Shown: one piece after another, positions 23,216-36,099 of the stretch
Numbering within the stretch: position 1 is the first letter of the stretch
Layout of the letters: every line of letters begins with the position of its first letter
Notes under the pieces: generated by a model
The model's input: only the letters and a program-made list of their open reading frames with translations
Database searches by the model: none
What the model was told of the DNA's origin: nothing
Origin: Ailanthus altissimus
Lineage: Eukaryota > Streptophyta > Magnoliopsida > Sapindales > Simaroubaceae
Reading direction: 5' to 3'
NCBI GenBank assembly: GCA_946807835.1
Contig: OX327696.1
Coordinates: 3,980,501 to 4,044,500 of the forward strand
Length of the DNA: 64,000 nt
Translations under genes and position numbers: made by a program

Positions 23216-24591
23216 AAAAGAAGGAAAATATTTATACTGCCTTGCGCTTCTGCCTTCTATCAAAATTTAATCCCTGGCAAAGGCTAGAGAGTGCATGGGC
23301 ACCATCTGAGCAAGCAGGAGTGCAAATGATCATACAACTTAAAAACAGCAAATATTGTCCTGGTAAATGCATCTCTCCTTATGGGCCTAAGATATGCGAT
23401 ATTGCTAATAAGTTCGGGTCCATCAGAGTATTTATTTTCTTCTTTTCTCCTTGCAATTAAACATGTGGCAACATATTCACTTGTATAATTTTCGTTTTTC
23501 AATCAATTTTCAATGGGCCTTAGCCCTTTAAGTTCCACAAAAACAAAATTATATAAATAAATATAAATTAATGAAAATAATTTTTTTTTAGAAAATACAC
23601 CATTTATATTTTTTTATAATTTAGTCCTATAAATTCTCAATGCTTATAGTTTAACCAATTATTATATAAATTTGACTCTTTAATTTTTCAATTATGTCTA
23701 TTAATTTAGGGTTGACAAAGTGACCAACGGGATTGGTAGTGTTAATTTAAAACGTTTTTTTATATGTTGTGTTTTTTGGCTTTTTATATCGAAATAAAAT
23801 TTATTCAAATTGTTGCATGATTGTATTTAATGTACAATTTAATTTAAAAGTTAATATTAATTTTTTTTTGGTAAAAGAGATCACTTAGCAAAAAAAAAAA
23901 ATTCATTTTTATATATTTATTTAACAAAAAATTATTTATTTTTAAAAAAAATTCTTTAATTTCTTATATTGATAACACAATTTGAATTATTTTTATAGAA
24001 AAAAATTCAAAAACAAAACAAAATAAAAATTAAATTTAACCACAAAATAAAAATAAGCATGTGAAAATAATCTCCCATATTATACATATATAACTAATAT
24101 GAATAATTAAAGTACAAATAAAATGTGAGGAATAAAGATTGTGATACCAAACAATCTTGACGAATAATATGGAAGAGATTAATATTTAAATAAATATTAT
24201 AAAAATATTTTATTTTTAAGATAGCAATTGAATTATAAATATTTTTCTTCACTTAATTTATTTTTCAAGTATTGGAATTGGAGGACCTATTGAATTTCGA
24301 TAGGGATTTAAGTTTTCGTGATGGTTCTTAAATTTAAGAGATTAAATTTTGAGTCTGGGAGTTTAAAGTTTAGGAGACAAAACAATTTTGTATCCTAATG
24401 TTAGGGGGCTAGAACCCTATAGTTCATGATATTTGAGGGTTGGGTTTTAATAGTGTGTTCAAAATCTAAAATGTGACATTAGATTCTCAAGGTCAAGTCA
24501 GGTTCGAATCTAAATTTAGGATCCTAACTTTAAGACATTAGGTCTTGTGTTCTTAAGGTCAAGTTAGGTTTCAAGATATGTATAATGTACT
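23216..24591. other. AT-rich spacer, no gene seen
   Basis: Short frames at 23242-23460 (+) and 23284-23502 (-) overlap one another and have no recognisable content. From 23.5 to 24.25 kb the sequence is very AT-rich with A and T homopolymers. Nothing else could be supported up to the Gypsy LTR. Confidence 0.5.
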
Positions 24592-25080
24592 TGTTCGTGT
24601 AAACTTATGTTTAGGTCCGTGTATGCTCTGTGTCCGGCTAGACAGAGACTAAGGGTTTTTTTTCCAGCAAATAAGATTTATTGCTAAACCTGTGTCATGG
24701 TACCGCAAGCGAGATCTATCACTAGATTTGAGCTATGGTGCAATAAGCGTGTTGCAGGGCTTGAGTTTTTCGTGAAGAAAGATAAGCGAAGCTCTATCAA
24801 TAGGATTGCAGGATTTTCGACAAGTACGGATGTGGAGTCCTGAGCTAAATAATAAAACAAAAGAAAAGATAAAAAGCTGAGAAACTTTAAATAAATTATG
24901 TGTATTGAATTGCTGATGATTACAATGAGAAAATAAGCTTATTTATAGGCTGTAAAACCCTATCCAAAACCTATTTTTACAAGGAAAATAGTTCTAATAT
25001 AATACAACTTCTTATTATATACAAATTTCTAAATAAGTTACAATATCTAATTAAGCCCAAAATCTTAAACTAGAAAAGCC
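24592..25080 (-). mobile_element. Gypsy 3' LTR (left copy)
   Basis: About 490 bp aligning with 38650-39128, for example in ttattgctaaac, gcgaagctctatcaa and ggctgtaaaaccctatccaaaac. Read on the plus strand it begins TGTTCGTG at 24592. Homology with the right copy stops near 25080. A longer LTR with a truncated right copy cannot be excluded. Confidence 0.75.
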
Positions 25081-26239
25081 TTAAAAAGATAATTTTGTCA
25101 AGGCTTGCAATACGTAGCAGGCCTAGATAGCCCAGCAGTCGACATAAAACCTCAAAAATCTCCTGGGATAAGTCAATGTACTTCAAATCGTCCTAAGGCT
25201 TCTATATTCGTCTTGGACTATATAGCCTTTCTTAAAATTTCTCACTATTGATTCAAGCCCTTTATCATCCTATGTCTTCAAAGTCACTCGTTAATATGTC
25301 TGGGTCGCCTTAAACCAGCTTTTCATATATGAAATATCATCCATACTTGTAAATATCTTGTCATATCGCCTGCACTTAGTGCTTCAAGATTTTTCTACTT
25401 TTAATTGTCAAAAATCGACCGGTCCATTACCTTTACTGTCTAATTATTTCTTCATCAATCGGTCTCAGTATGACTCCACAAAATTCGTTCACTCTTCTGA
25501 TACTTATTTAGTTTAACTCTGAAATCGTATGAAGTATAGTCCCATAAGTCGACCATTTTTTTATTTAACAGCATGACCTTTTTTAATCGGCTCAACCTTC
25601 TGTCAACCTTTTTATGTATAATTGTCTTCAACAATGAAATCTATCCTTTGAATATCAAACCATCAAGGTCACCTACTATTTATCAATAAATATCGTTCAC
25701 TTTTGCAAGTCGTAAAAACCCCCTTGAGCCGATCTCATTCATGTTTATTATCCAAGCCTTCTTAAATCGACCATTACCTAATGGTTCATTAAATCATTTT
25801 ACCCCATAGTCTTTTAGCATTTAATGTCTTTTCATAAACCCTTCACCTTCTAACTGTTACGTCCTTAGATATATGTAATTATTATCTTTAAACGACCTAT
25901 TTTTTTACACCATATCATTAAACTGTTGTACCACATTAAATGCACAACTATTGAGATATAACATTTCATTTTAACTGCCTTTGGACCATTATAAGAAGAG
26001 GTAAACTCTTATTTTTACTTCACCCAGTTCTCACACTCTTTTCTCTCACAACTTACCTAAGCAAGTAATTCTTAAGTGTTCTTCAACCTTCATTTTGATC
26101 TTCATTTGTATTTAAGGCAAAAAATTTATAACTTTTTTATTTTGATTAGAATTACCTGTTTCATCACTTGCTAATTGTGTTTTATCTTTTAACTTGTAGT
26201 AATCATAATAGAATTAAAATTGATCGCTTCACTCTCTAA
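25081..26239. other. Gypsy region between 3' LTR and antisense ORF
   Basis: Non-coding by appearance, with many cgacc and cggcc words shared with the rest of the Gypsy. Around 25990-26100 the plus strand has ccattataagaag followed by a CT-rich tract, which looks like a TATA-like element and leader for the antisense ORF downstream. This promoter is an inference. Confidence 0.35.
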
Positions 26240-29200
26240 GAAGTCAAAGTCAACCAAAGCTCAAGAAACACCCTTGGATTTGCTTGCCAAGTCTAAACAA
26301 GTCGATGAACAGTTCGTCGGTATTATCTTATAAAGCCAACACCTCCCAATATATTTTCAGTTCTTATAATATTCACATTATTTCTCAATATTTTGATTAT
26401 TTTCCTAGTCACCAACAACCCCATAATATGTTCGTGTGGTCATCTTCCAAATCTATTAAGTCTTGGTTGAAATCGTCCAATGACTATGTAGATTGGTTAA
26501 GTCGTCTTGAACCCTAATTGAAATCTGTATAGAAATCAATTTAGGTATACGATTTAATTCAACTTTCTAGGTATCAAATACCTTTACATAATGGACTAAT
26601 ATCAGCTGCTCTATCGTTCTAGTCTAGAGCGTTAAATGTTTTTTGCTTTAGGTTCGGCTTTATGATCCTTACTTTATATAATCTAGTCGTCCGTTTCAAC
26701 ATTCCTGTCCATGAGGTCAACATTAATGCTAATCTTTCAATGGGTTCTGTCAACCTCTATTATTCAAGTCAGAATCAAGCTTTGAAAAATTCATGACTTA
26801 CTTTAGGAAGAAATCAGCCACTCCCTCTAAGGTAGAGCATATCGCCTTCTTACACTTTTGCTTGAGTAAATATGTACTTGGCCCATCTTTATAAAAAATA
26901 ATTCAGGAATATTTGAATGTGGCAATTGCCATTACTGATGGCACCAAACTTGCTTTAGGACCCTTTTTTCTTTCTCATCTTTATAGGAATTTATTTGAAA
27001 TCGTCTCGAATAAGGGCAAAGACTTCTTTTCAAATGCAAACAGTTCCCTTTAGATATTATATTTTTAGATCGTTGCATATTTTCCACAATTTTTTAAAAT
27101 TACTTCTCAACCTCCTGAAGGTCGACTCTATTGTTATGCCCTCTAGCTAATTTAATGGCAATTCGACCAAGGGAATTTTGATAAAGTCTTTTCTTTCTTT
27201 TACTCGACCCCTTCATTAGATGATTCTTTATTTTGTCGACTTAAGCTAGCCCTTTTTGGCCCTCAATGGACTCATCAAGCTTATCAGGGTCTGTCTTTTT
27301 CAGAAGCGATTGAGTCTAATATTGACTTGCATAAATCTTGGGTCGTCTGCCTCACTGCTAAGAATCTTTACCATAGCGTTGTTATCGTCGCATGCAATAA
27401 TAATAAGTGTGGCACTAAAACTTACCACCCTCAGTGTGTAAGTTGTCAATTTGGGCCTATGCAGGCCGTTCCTCTACCTTAATCTTTTTTCGACCAACCA
27501 AAAGTTCAGATCTAGCATAGTTTTTAGGAATTTAAGCTTTATTCAAGAGATGACTATTGTAAATAATGAACTTTAAAGACCTCTTCAAACAGTCAACCTG
27601 CCTATCTCTCTTGGTTGACTTGAATCTTTTGATAGATACTGGGAGGGACTGGTCGCCCTTTATTTTACAATGCCTTTAGACAAAATTCTTCTTTTGTACA
27701 ATTTTGTAGCTCACATTGATATTGCTGATGTTATGCAGGTTAACCGGCTAAAATCACCGGGTAAGCTCATCTAATAGATTTTAGATTTTGAAAATTCTTT
27801 TGTATTAAATTTAATTATAATAAATATGATGAAATGAAAAAACTAAGCCACCAAAGAAAGAGAGAACTATTCTTAAAACATAACTAGGTTGCATGGCTTG
27901 GTGAGGTATTATTTGAACAGTCCTTTGTGGATCCAAGGTCGTCGATCCCTTCTGTAAAATTTAGCATAGCGGACACATTCCTGATAAGGGAACAAATCGG
28001 TCTATGTAGACAAGATATTATTTATATAAGTATTTTAAGCAGACTCTAGACCCTGTACTAGTATCAATGGTCGACAGCTATTCTTGTCAAGGTAACCTTT
28101 ATGCTCATTTTTTTTTATTTTTTACTATAACCTCTTATTTGATAATGATTTCCTTATTTTTTTACAAAGAAAATATCAACAACTCTAGATGCCCTACCGG
28201 TGAGTGTGGAGGAAGACTTGGCCCCTCCTATAAAGTGTGTCAAGGTAAGAAAATTACCCTGCTAACTTCTTTATATGACTCAGTATTGGACTTATTAACA
28301 TTCCCTTCGTACAAACGACCGCTAAAAAGCTAGGCAATATAAAGATCGTCCATTCAAAGACTCCATCAGAATTGACCGCCTCCTATCTTTCTAGGACACT
28401 AATCGAACGGTTTGCCACTCTATGTCCAATAACCTGTGATTGTTCGGAGCCTATCTTCATTGGAGGATTGCTTGAGGTTCCTCTAGCTCCCAGTGAATAT
28501 CATGCACTGGTGGTTTAATAATCTCAAATTCCCTAAGCTTCTTAATCTCAACCCTTTGGGAAGTCGACTTTAAAGAAACCATCTGTAAACACTACCATGT
28601 CTCTGCTTGACGTCATATCGGCTTGATGGTGGGTTCGTCTAGTGATAGCGAGGAATTGGCTAACGAGTCCTCTTCATCTTCTTCTCCCGTTCACCCTTCA
28701 ACTACCAAAGATGAAGTTAAGAAAATAATTGACGAACTTAAGGGGATGAAGGGTCGCTTGGCCGATTTGCTCATGGACGATTGCGAAGTCCTTAAGGTGA
28801 ACTGGAAGCTAAAATTTCTATCTAACAATGTTACAGGTAATTATATGTCAGTCGGTCTGAAGATGTAAATAGATGATTTTACAGCTTCGTTCACTTTAAT
28901 TGCCAAAAAGAAGCAATCGACCATGTAGATAGCCAAAGAAGCCGAGAAGGAAGCGGGGTAGAAGGCATCATTAAACTGTCTAGAGGTCAAATTAATGTCT
29001 GAAGTTCAAAAGCTTGGGGATGAGAGTAGGGTGGCGAAGCAAAAAATAGAGAAAGTGCCTTAGTTGAACTCAAGGAGGATGAGGTACAGAGAACGACTCT
29101 TTTTTTAGATTTTTGCAAAAAGGTCCTAAAGCTTCACCAGAAAAAGAATGAACTGAAAAAAAAGTTGAAGTTGAAGGAAACTCTTATGCCTAAAGCTGAA

Positions 29201-29262
29201 GCAGATGTAAAAGTGGCCGACTCTCATGGAGCCAATTTTTACTCAATTTTAGATAAAATGTA
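26240..29262 (+). pseudogene. Antisense additional ORF of the Gypsy, plant mobile domain (decayed)
   Basis: Plus-strand relic frames run opposite to gag-pol. Around 26440-27040, across frameshifts, the translation reads SWLKSSNDYVDWLSRLEP, IPFHNGLISAALSFWSRALN, then HIAFLHFCLSKYVLG and VAIAITDGTKLALGPFFLSHLYRNLFE. This follows the aminotransferase-like plant mobile domain (PMD) pattern. A second part at 28623-29262 is Ser-rich (ELANESSSSSSPVHPST) then Lys/Glu-rich and coiled-coil-like, ending at a TAA near 29262. Between them, 27750-28620 has splice-like GTAAG sites and may hold introns. PMD-bearing antisense ORFs are known in Tat-lineage Gypsy elements; their role is not established. It does not look functional here. 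Confidence 0.65.
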
Positions 29263-29479
29263 ATCGGCCTAAGAGCCCCCTTTTAGTAATACCCCTTAAT
29301 GAATGAACACTATCTTTTGAATTATCTTCTTTGTTTCCTATTTAAATTTAAATTTATAGATATATATATATCATTTTATGAAATTGACCAATATGCAATG
29401 CCACTGAACTGAAAAACTTAAATCAGCTTTCAATGATATAATTAATGATTAATATAAAATCGGCCTAGCAACATCGACC

Positions 29480-29845
29480 GTTTATAACAAATTCACGAAA
29501 CCCTCTATGAATCGACCAGATTATGCTATATTTCTTGCCTTTGTAAAGTCATTTTATCGATCTTCTCCCATATGCTCGGCTAATATAGTTTCATAAATTT
29601 CCCATTGATTGGCTTGTTATGTACTTCTCCATCTACATCGCTCAGTAAATATGCCCGCTTGCCGAGAATCCTAGCCACTTTGAACAGTTTCTCTTAATTG
29701 GCGTTGAATTTTTTAACATCACTTTGCTTTGAGCCTATTGAGAGTATCGCCTTCCAAAAACAGTTATGTTGACTAAAGGTCTTAATCCTAACATTCTTGT
29801 TATAAGCTTTCTCAACCTTCTTCTTCTGGACCTCAAGGTGATTGA
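29480..29845 (-). pseudogene. Gypsy integrase C-terminal relic
   Basis: The minus-strand translation across stops reads KVEKAYNKNVRIKTF, FWKAILSIGSK, and then, lower in coordinate, RILGKRAYLLSDVDGE and INGKFMKLY. This is the usual Tat integrase C-terminal order. It continues the integrase core at 32523-33500; the two were separated by the solo LTR insertion at 29851-32517. Confidence 0.7.
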
Positions 29846-29850
29846 GATCT

Positions 29851-32517
29851 TATCACGCCCCAGACCTAAAAGATCTGATACACGACATCATTTACATTCA
29901 TTCAATAATATTTAAACATTCATTTCAATTTTTTTTTCAGAATTATAACAATTAAATTATGACTGGGACAATTAGTAAACCGGAGATACACAGAGTTTTC
30001 TCAGATATTAATACTCTATTACGTCACCAGTAGCAACTTTATTACTAGAAGCTCAGAATATATTCATTGCAAATTCTTACTTAAAATCAACCAATAACCA
30101 CACTTAGTGAAACTTAAACCAAATCCAACCACACACAATAAAATAATACATAAGTATTTATTCAATAGGGACAAACTAAATATCTTATCCTACATGTCCC
30201 CAAATAAAACACTCAGCAACCTAACAACTTAGGGAACCCAAGGAACAACAGAAGCCTTGCCAAATCCATTAATCCCACATGTACCTTATTTACCTGAAAT
30301 CACCATAAACTATAATGAGTATAAAACTTAGTAAGCATACTAGTTTTTCATATATCAAATACAAATACAAATATATATATGTACACAATGCATATGTATG
30401 ATATGCTGTGATCAATCAAAATCAAAATCATAATCTTATCAAATCATAATCTTATCAAATCACATGTCATGTAAGTGCTTACACATTCTTTCAAAACATA
30501 TAATAGGAATAGCATCACTCAACTACTACTTAGTAGGACTTACATATCACATAATGAGCTAAATGACACTCGTAGCTGACATATCGTATAAGAGAAATAG
30601 TACAAGTGAGATTTTTAAATTACACATATATAATGCTCATGCCCGAAGGTAAAAGCCAAACCCTCACCCTAATTATCGGTGAGTCCTCTCACATGCACCA
30701 ATACGCCACCACAAGAATGTGATGACTCACTCTTCCTTTAGGTACCAATAGGATCCTCCCTACATACGGAACACATAACATATACCAATCTCGAATGAAA
30801 GGCCACACATAAAGGCTCCACAAATCACATAAAATGCCTACTAAGTAAATAGCGAGTTCAAGCATCCTCAAAACACAAAACTCATCTTATGGACATTTTT
30901 CACTTCAAAAGCTTTCTTTGTTAAACACATTTCATTTTGAAAGCTCACTTTCTTAAATACATGTATGTCTATACTCAATGTCAATGCTCACATTCATAAA
31001 CATATTTCTTTCACATTTTATATCAAATATACTTTGGCATAACATAAACATATTTCTAAGCACATTTTCAAAATCATACATAGACAATTACTATACTTAT
31101 TGTGATTTCAGTAAAAGTCTAGTATACTTACCTCTTAGCACTTTCGGGTACAAGGCTTAATTCTGCTTAACCTATCAGTAGAGATTAATCCTTTCATAAG
31201 CCTCACAATTCACACAAAATACTTTAAATAGCTTACAAAATTATACATATTGCACTTATCACGTCAAATTGGTCTAATTACTTAGTTTCTCAAAACCTGT
31301 CATTCTGACCACTTTCACTAAACAAAATTTTCTTATATATCAAATGATATCCAACTACTCCAAAATTAGAATATATCATTCTTAACTCATATATCCTTCT
31401 TATATATGAATATTATATCATAATTCCTACATAATCTATTCATAAACACCATCGAATCCAAACTACTAACCTGATAGGATCAAGATATTTACTGAATAGT
31501 ATTCAATCTCCTAATTTTATAAAATTATATACTAACTCAAAAATTATAAACTATCACAAAAATACTCTTGACACATATCAATCCATAATAAATATTTCAC
31601 TTCAAAATCACTGTCAAAAGTATTTTAAAACTATTTTAAAACTATTTTATTCTATAGCTTTAAAAATCTGTTAATCAAATATTACAATGAGCTGACACTA
31701 TTTAAAAAATCATAATAATTTAACCACATTGATCTAAATTTTCAATTCTAAGTATATCATATTAGACATATAAAATTATCATATTCCATAAATTTGTAAT
31801 TTTTTAAGATCATTAAGCAGATCAAAAATTGTTTGTCACTGTATCATACTGTTTACACAGGAAATTTCTAGAATTTCAGGGTCATTTTGGTAAATTCACT
31901 ATAAATTCAATTTCTAAAATTTTCAATCAATTCAAAGTCTCAAATAAACCTAAATATGTCTAATTGCATATAATCAAAATTTAAAACTAGAATTGAATCA
32001 CAACAATTTAGAAAATTCCTAGATCAGAAGACTATCAAGTAGAAATTCTACAATTCATCATGATTTATCAAGCTATCTATATAGATCATCATCAATTCTC
32101 ACAATATCTTACGAAATACACATCAAATCCTCAATTATACATATTTCCAGAAGTCAAAACTTAAAGAAATCAACTTAATTAACACCAATAAATTGAGAAA
32201 TAGTTGTGATATACCTCTTAAAATTTAAAGGGGTAGCTCAACCCACAAATGAGTAAATTAGGGTTTCAAAAGTGTATTTTTATACTAAAAGGCTAATTTG
32301 TGATATTTATGAATTTGCCCCCAAAACTTTCAAAGTATTATAATTTGGTCCCTAAAATAAATCTAAAGTCTTGCAAATAAACCCAATACTAATAGTATAT
32401 CCTTAACCTATACAAACATTACTAATAACAATACATAAATCAAGTATCACCCACATATAAATAAAATATATATATATAAATACTTATTCTTACCGATTAT
32501 GGATACTGGTTACTACA
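29851..32517 (-). mobile_element. Solo LTR, family A, complete, inverted (2667 bp)
   Basis: Reverse-complement copy of 6752-9470. Its right end (TGTAGTAACCAGTATCC on the minus strand) is at 32517 and its left end is tatcacgcccc at 29851, with one mutation of the terminal TGTCA. A perfect 5-bp duplication, GATCT, flanks it at 29846-29850 and 32518-32522. It holds no internal domain and lies within the Gypsy integrase, so it is younger than that element. Confidence 0.9.
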
Positions 32518-32522
32518 GATCT

Positions 32523-33610
32523 AGACTGATTTGAAATCGCCTCCGTAGAGAGCTTCCAGTAAGTTCCATTAGGACCATGACTTCATGTCCATATACTAGT
32601 TGATAAGGCCAGGTGCCAGCAATAATTTTTGGGCTGACCCTATTTGCCCACAAAACCTCTTATATTTTCTCGTGTCATGCCCTTGGACTATCTGAGATCA
32701 CCCTCTTCAACCCCAGGATGATGGCTTTATTTGTTAACTTAGCTTGGCCATTTGATTGTGTGTAATAAGGGTTGCTATGAATTAATTTAAAGCTGAATTT
32801 CTTTGAGAAATTGACAATCTCTTCACATGTGAAGATCGTCCCCTAGTCAGTTGTAATTGATTCAAGAAGGCCATGTCTATAAATGATGTTCTCTTTTATA
32901 ATATTTATGACCAATTATTGATTAACTGTCTTTATTGTGAAGGCCTCTACCCACTTTATGAAATAATCGGCTCGCCATAAAGATGAATGCGTGACATTTT
33001 GATGATGGTGAGTATATGTTTTTAATTATGTCCATAGCCCATCCTCTCAATAGCCATGGTCTGATCACCGCCTGCATTTCCTATAATTTTGGCACTCTTA
33101 ACAACTTATAGCATAGTGTTACAATCACATCCCATAGTTGACCACAAAAATTCAATTTTTAAAATCGCTTTCTTTATTAATCATCTACTAAGGTGAGCTT
33201 CGGCTAATAGTTCACTGAGGAGGCTCTTTTAAATAACTCTCATATTAAGAACGTAAATTTTGGCATAACAATTCTAATTTTTTGGTCTTCCTGTTCATTT
33301 AGGTTGTTCATATAAGTGATCAAGTCGTTCCTCCAATCCTCATTCAAATCAACCTGCATGACAAGCTGATCAGGTAAGCCCATAGTCTGTAGACATAATT
33401 ATAGCTTGTGAATTAAAGAAATTTTTGCTATTGCCTGTTTGAACCCTGATGTCCCCTGTGTAAGATCATTGGCCTCAACATTGTTTGTTCTTGCCGAGTA
33501 CTCGATCAAGATAGAACTGAAACCTCATATGAGGTTTTTCACCTTGTTATAATATGGGACCAATAAATCGGCTTTACAATAATATTCTTCGATCACCTAT
33601 TTGATTACCA
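32523..33610 (-). pseudogene. Gypsy integrase core relic
   Basis: The minus-strand translation reads GLIESITT, a degraded DWGTIF (catalytic D region), EEIVNFSKKFSFKLIHSNPYYTQSNGQAKLTNKAII and LKRVISDSPRA. In the conserved NGQAE motif the catalytic Glu is replaced by Lys (NGQAK), so it is inactive. Stops occur in several places. The relic ends at the solo LTR target site. Confidence 0.75.
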
Positions 33611-35450
33611 ACATCGAATCGCCTCAGATTTTGATTTCCTTAATCCCTATTTCTGCAAGTATTTCAAGCCTAATGATCAACACTTCATACTCGGCCTGAT
33701 TATTAGTGCATGGAAAATCCAAGAAAAATGACATCTTGATTTTATCCCTATGGGGGATATAAGGATGATTCATGCACTTACAGTTTGATTGGTCCTCGAA
33801 TCGTTGAACCAAAGTTGCCAGCTTATGCTCATCATGCCAATTTCGTGATCAATTATATCTCTATAAGGTGTAGGATGGTCGGCTAAAACTTATCATTTAA
33901 CTACTTTTTTAGAAACATATTTTCGGCTAAACTCTAATAACGTGATCGCTTATTTTCCCACTCAATTTCTTAAAAATGCTTGGATAGTAGATATTTGATG
34001 AATTCTGTCTGGCCGATTACATGTACTGTTATGGGTAATAGGTAGTACCTCAGTTTACAGCATAAGAAGTACAAGGCCAAACACAACTTTTTGATCATCG
34101 TATATCTAATTTTAGTGTCGTTCAAAACCTTGTTAAGGTAGTATATAGCTTTTTCGACACTATCTTATTCTTGTGCTAATAAGTTGTTGATCTATTCATG
34201 GGCTATGAAAATATAAAGAAGTAAACGTCGACCGGGCTTAGGTGGCACCATGACTAGTGGGCTTGTTATGTACTTCTTGATCTCATCGAAGACCTTCTGA
34301 TGATGGGTGGTCCACTTGAACTCTTCCCTATTTTTTAATTTTAATAGAAATAACAAAGCATATGATTGTATGGCAGAATTTGAAATAAATCTCCTCAAAA
34401 AATTTATTTTGTTGATCAACTGCTGTAGTTCTATCTTAGTTCTTGGTACAGGGACTTCCCTGATCGCCTTGGCTTTATTATGGTCTATCTTTACCCCATG
34501 TTAATGTACCAAGAATCCAAGAAAATGACCAGTTAACACACCAAATGCACATTTCAAAGGGTTTATCTTAAGTTAGTGTAGTTGTATTCTTTAGAAGGCC
34601 GTTTATAGATCGGCCAAATGCTGATCATAAGATGTTGATTTAATCACAACGTCATCAATGTAGACCTCTAAAAACTGACCAATCATATCATGAAAGATAG
34701 CATGTATGGCCCATTGTTAGGTCGTCCTAGCATTCTTTAATTGAAGGGCATGACTATCCACTTATAGGTACCGATTGACCTAAGCCATCTGAATGCGGTT
34801 TTATAAATGTCAGTCTTCTTTATGAATGTTTGATTGTACCTGGAATGCCCAACCATAAATCTTAAAACCTGATGACAAACAGCTGAGTCGACCAATATAT
34901 CTACTATAGGCATTGAGTACTCGTCTTTCGGGGTCACTAGGTTAAGTTTATGAAAATCTATATAAGGTCTCAATTTATTGTTCTTTTTAATTATTGGGAC
35001 GACATTAGACAATCATTCTACATAACTAGCTAGTTGAATAAAACCTACACTAATAAGTCTCTTAATTTCATCTATTATCTTGTCTTCGATTTCTCTAGAC
35101 ATTCATCTAATGTTCTGCTTATATGGCTAAAATCTATCCTTGATCGATAAATTGTGCTCAACTAAAACGCTACTGAGGCCAGGCATCTCAATATAGTCCT
35201 ATGCAAAGCAATCCTTATATTTCCTATGAATCGCCAATAGTTTAGTCTCGTAAGATGGATCCAATTCTTCATTAATAAAAATTGGCATGTAGTCTTCTTT
35301 TGCTCCTAAGTTGTATTCTTTTAATCTGCTTGAAGAGTTGTTAATGTCCAATTTTGGATTTAATTCTTGGCCGAATTGCGAGTCTTGAGTCTCATCCTTA
35401 TAGAAGCATTTGGCCAAAGTAAATGTACACTGCTCATTCATCAGAAAATA
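33611..35450 (-). pseudogene. Gypsy reverse transcriptase and RNase H relic
   Basis: On the minus strand, 34737-35012 carries RT blocks with RPYIDFHKLNLVTPKDEYSMP and ILVDSA. The YIDD catalytic motif is at 34651-34662, in a different frame. The RT connection and first RNase H follow at 34192-34419 (HHQKVFDEIKKYITSP). A second RNase H piece at 33624-33812 has LDFPCTNNQAEYE, the archaeal-type RNase H signature typical of Tat elements. Frame at 35199-35441 is the linker before RT. Multiple frameshifts disable it. Confidence 0.8.
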
Positions 35451-35682
35451 AATTAAGGGTCAATCAGTTTTAACCATTGAGGGATAGGCTAAATCACCTT
35501 TGATTACTTGGGCGTCTGGGTTGGCCATCTCTGAGCTATATCGCTCTCCCTCAAATAGGTTGGGATCGGCATGAATTATTTCTACCGACTCGTCTGGTTG
35601 CCATTTAAAAATCATCTGATGCATACTAAATGGTAAGGTCGTATTTGAATAGATCTAGTCTCACCCTAGGAAGATGTTATAG

Positions 35683-36099
35683 TCACTTAGTACATTGACT
35701 ATATAGAACGACTCTTCTTTTTTCGATATGGACCACTTTTACCTTGATTGATATAAACCCATTAGCTGGTGTTTTGCAGCCTACAAAGTTTATCATGATA
35801 ACCTCATAGCGTTCCAAGTCGCTCTTATTAATGCCCAACTTCCTCAGAATCCGTAAGGGAAAAATGTTAACTCCGGACCCATTATCAATCAGGATCCTCT
35901 TATATGGAACTTTGTTGAGGTTGGCTTTCTCATATAATGGTTGGATATGTTTAGTCATGTTATCCTCTGAATATGGTAGTGTCAATGGAGTCAACTCGTC
36001 TATTTCATCTCTTATATGGCAAATGTCGACGATATCGCCATCCAATGTGGACGATTGCCCAGGTTTCGATTGAAATGATTCAAGCAACATGACAACCAT
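35683..36099 (-). pseudogene. Gypsy aspartic protease relic
   Basis: An open frame of 138 codons contains PYKRILIDNGSGVNIFP, matching the retropepsin active-site region of plant Gypsy elements (IDNGSS-type), followed by LRKLGI and VGCKTPANGFISIKVKV. It is the longest surviving frame of the element on this strand but is isolated by stops. Confidence 0.75.

Noticed and set aside
32614..32638. taatttttgggctg shared with 39128-39145 beside the Gypsy 5' LTR
   Set aside because: Only 14 bp match with no continuation; probably chance, and it does not define an element end.
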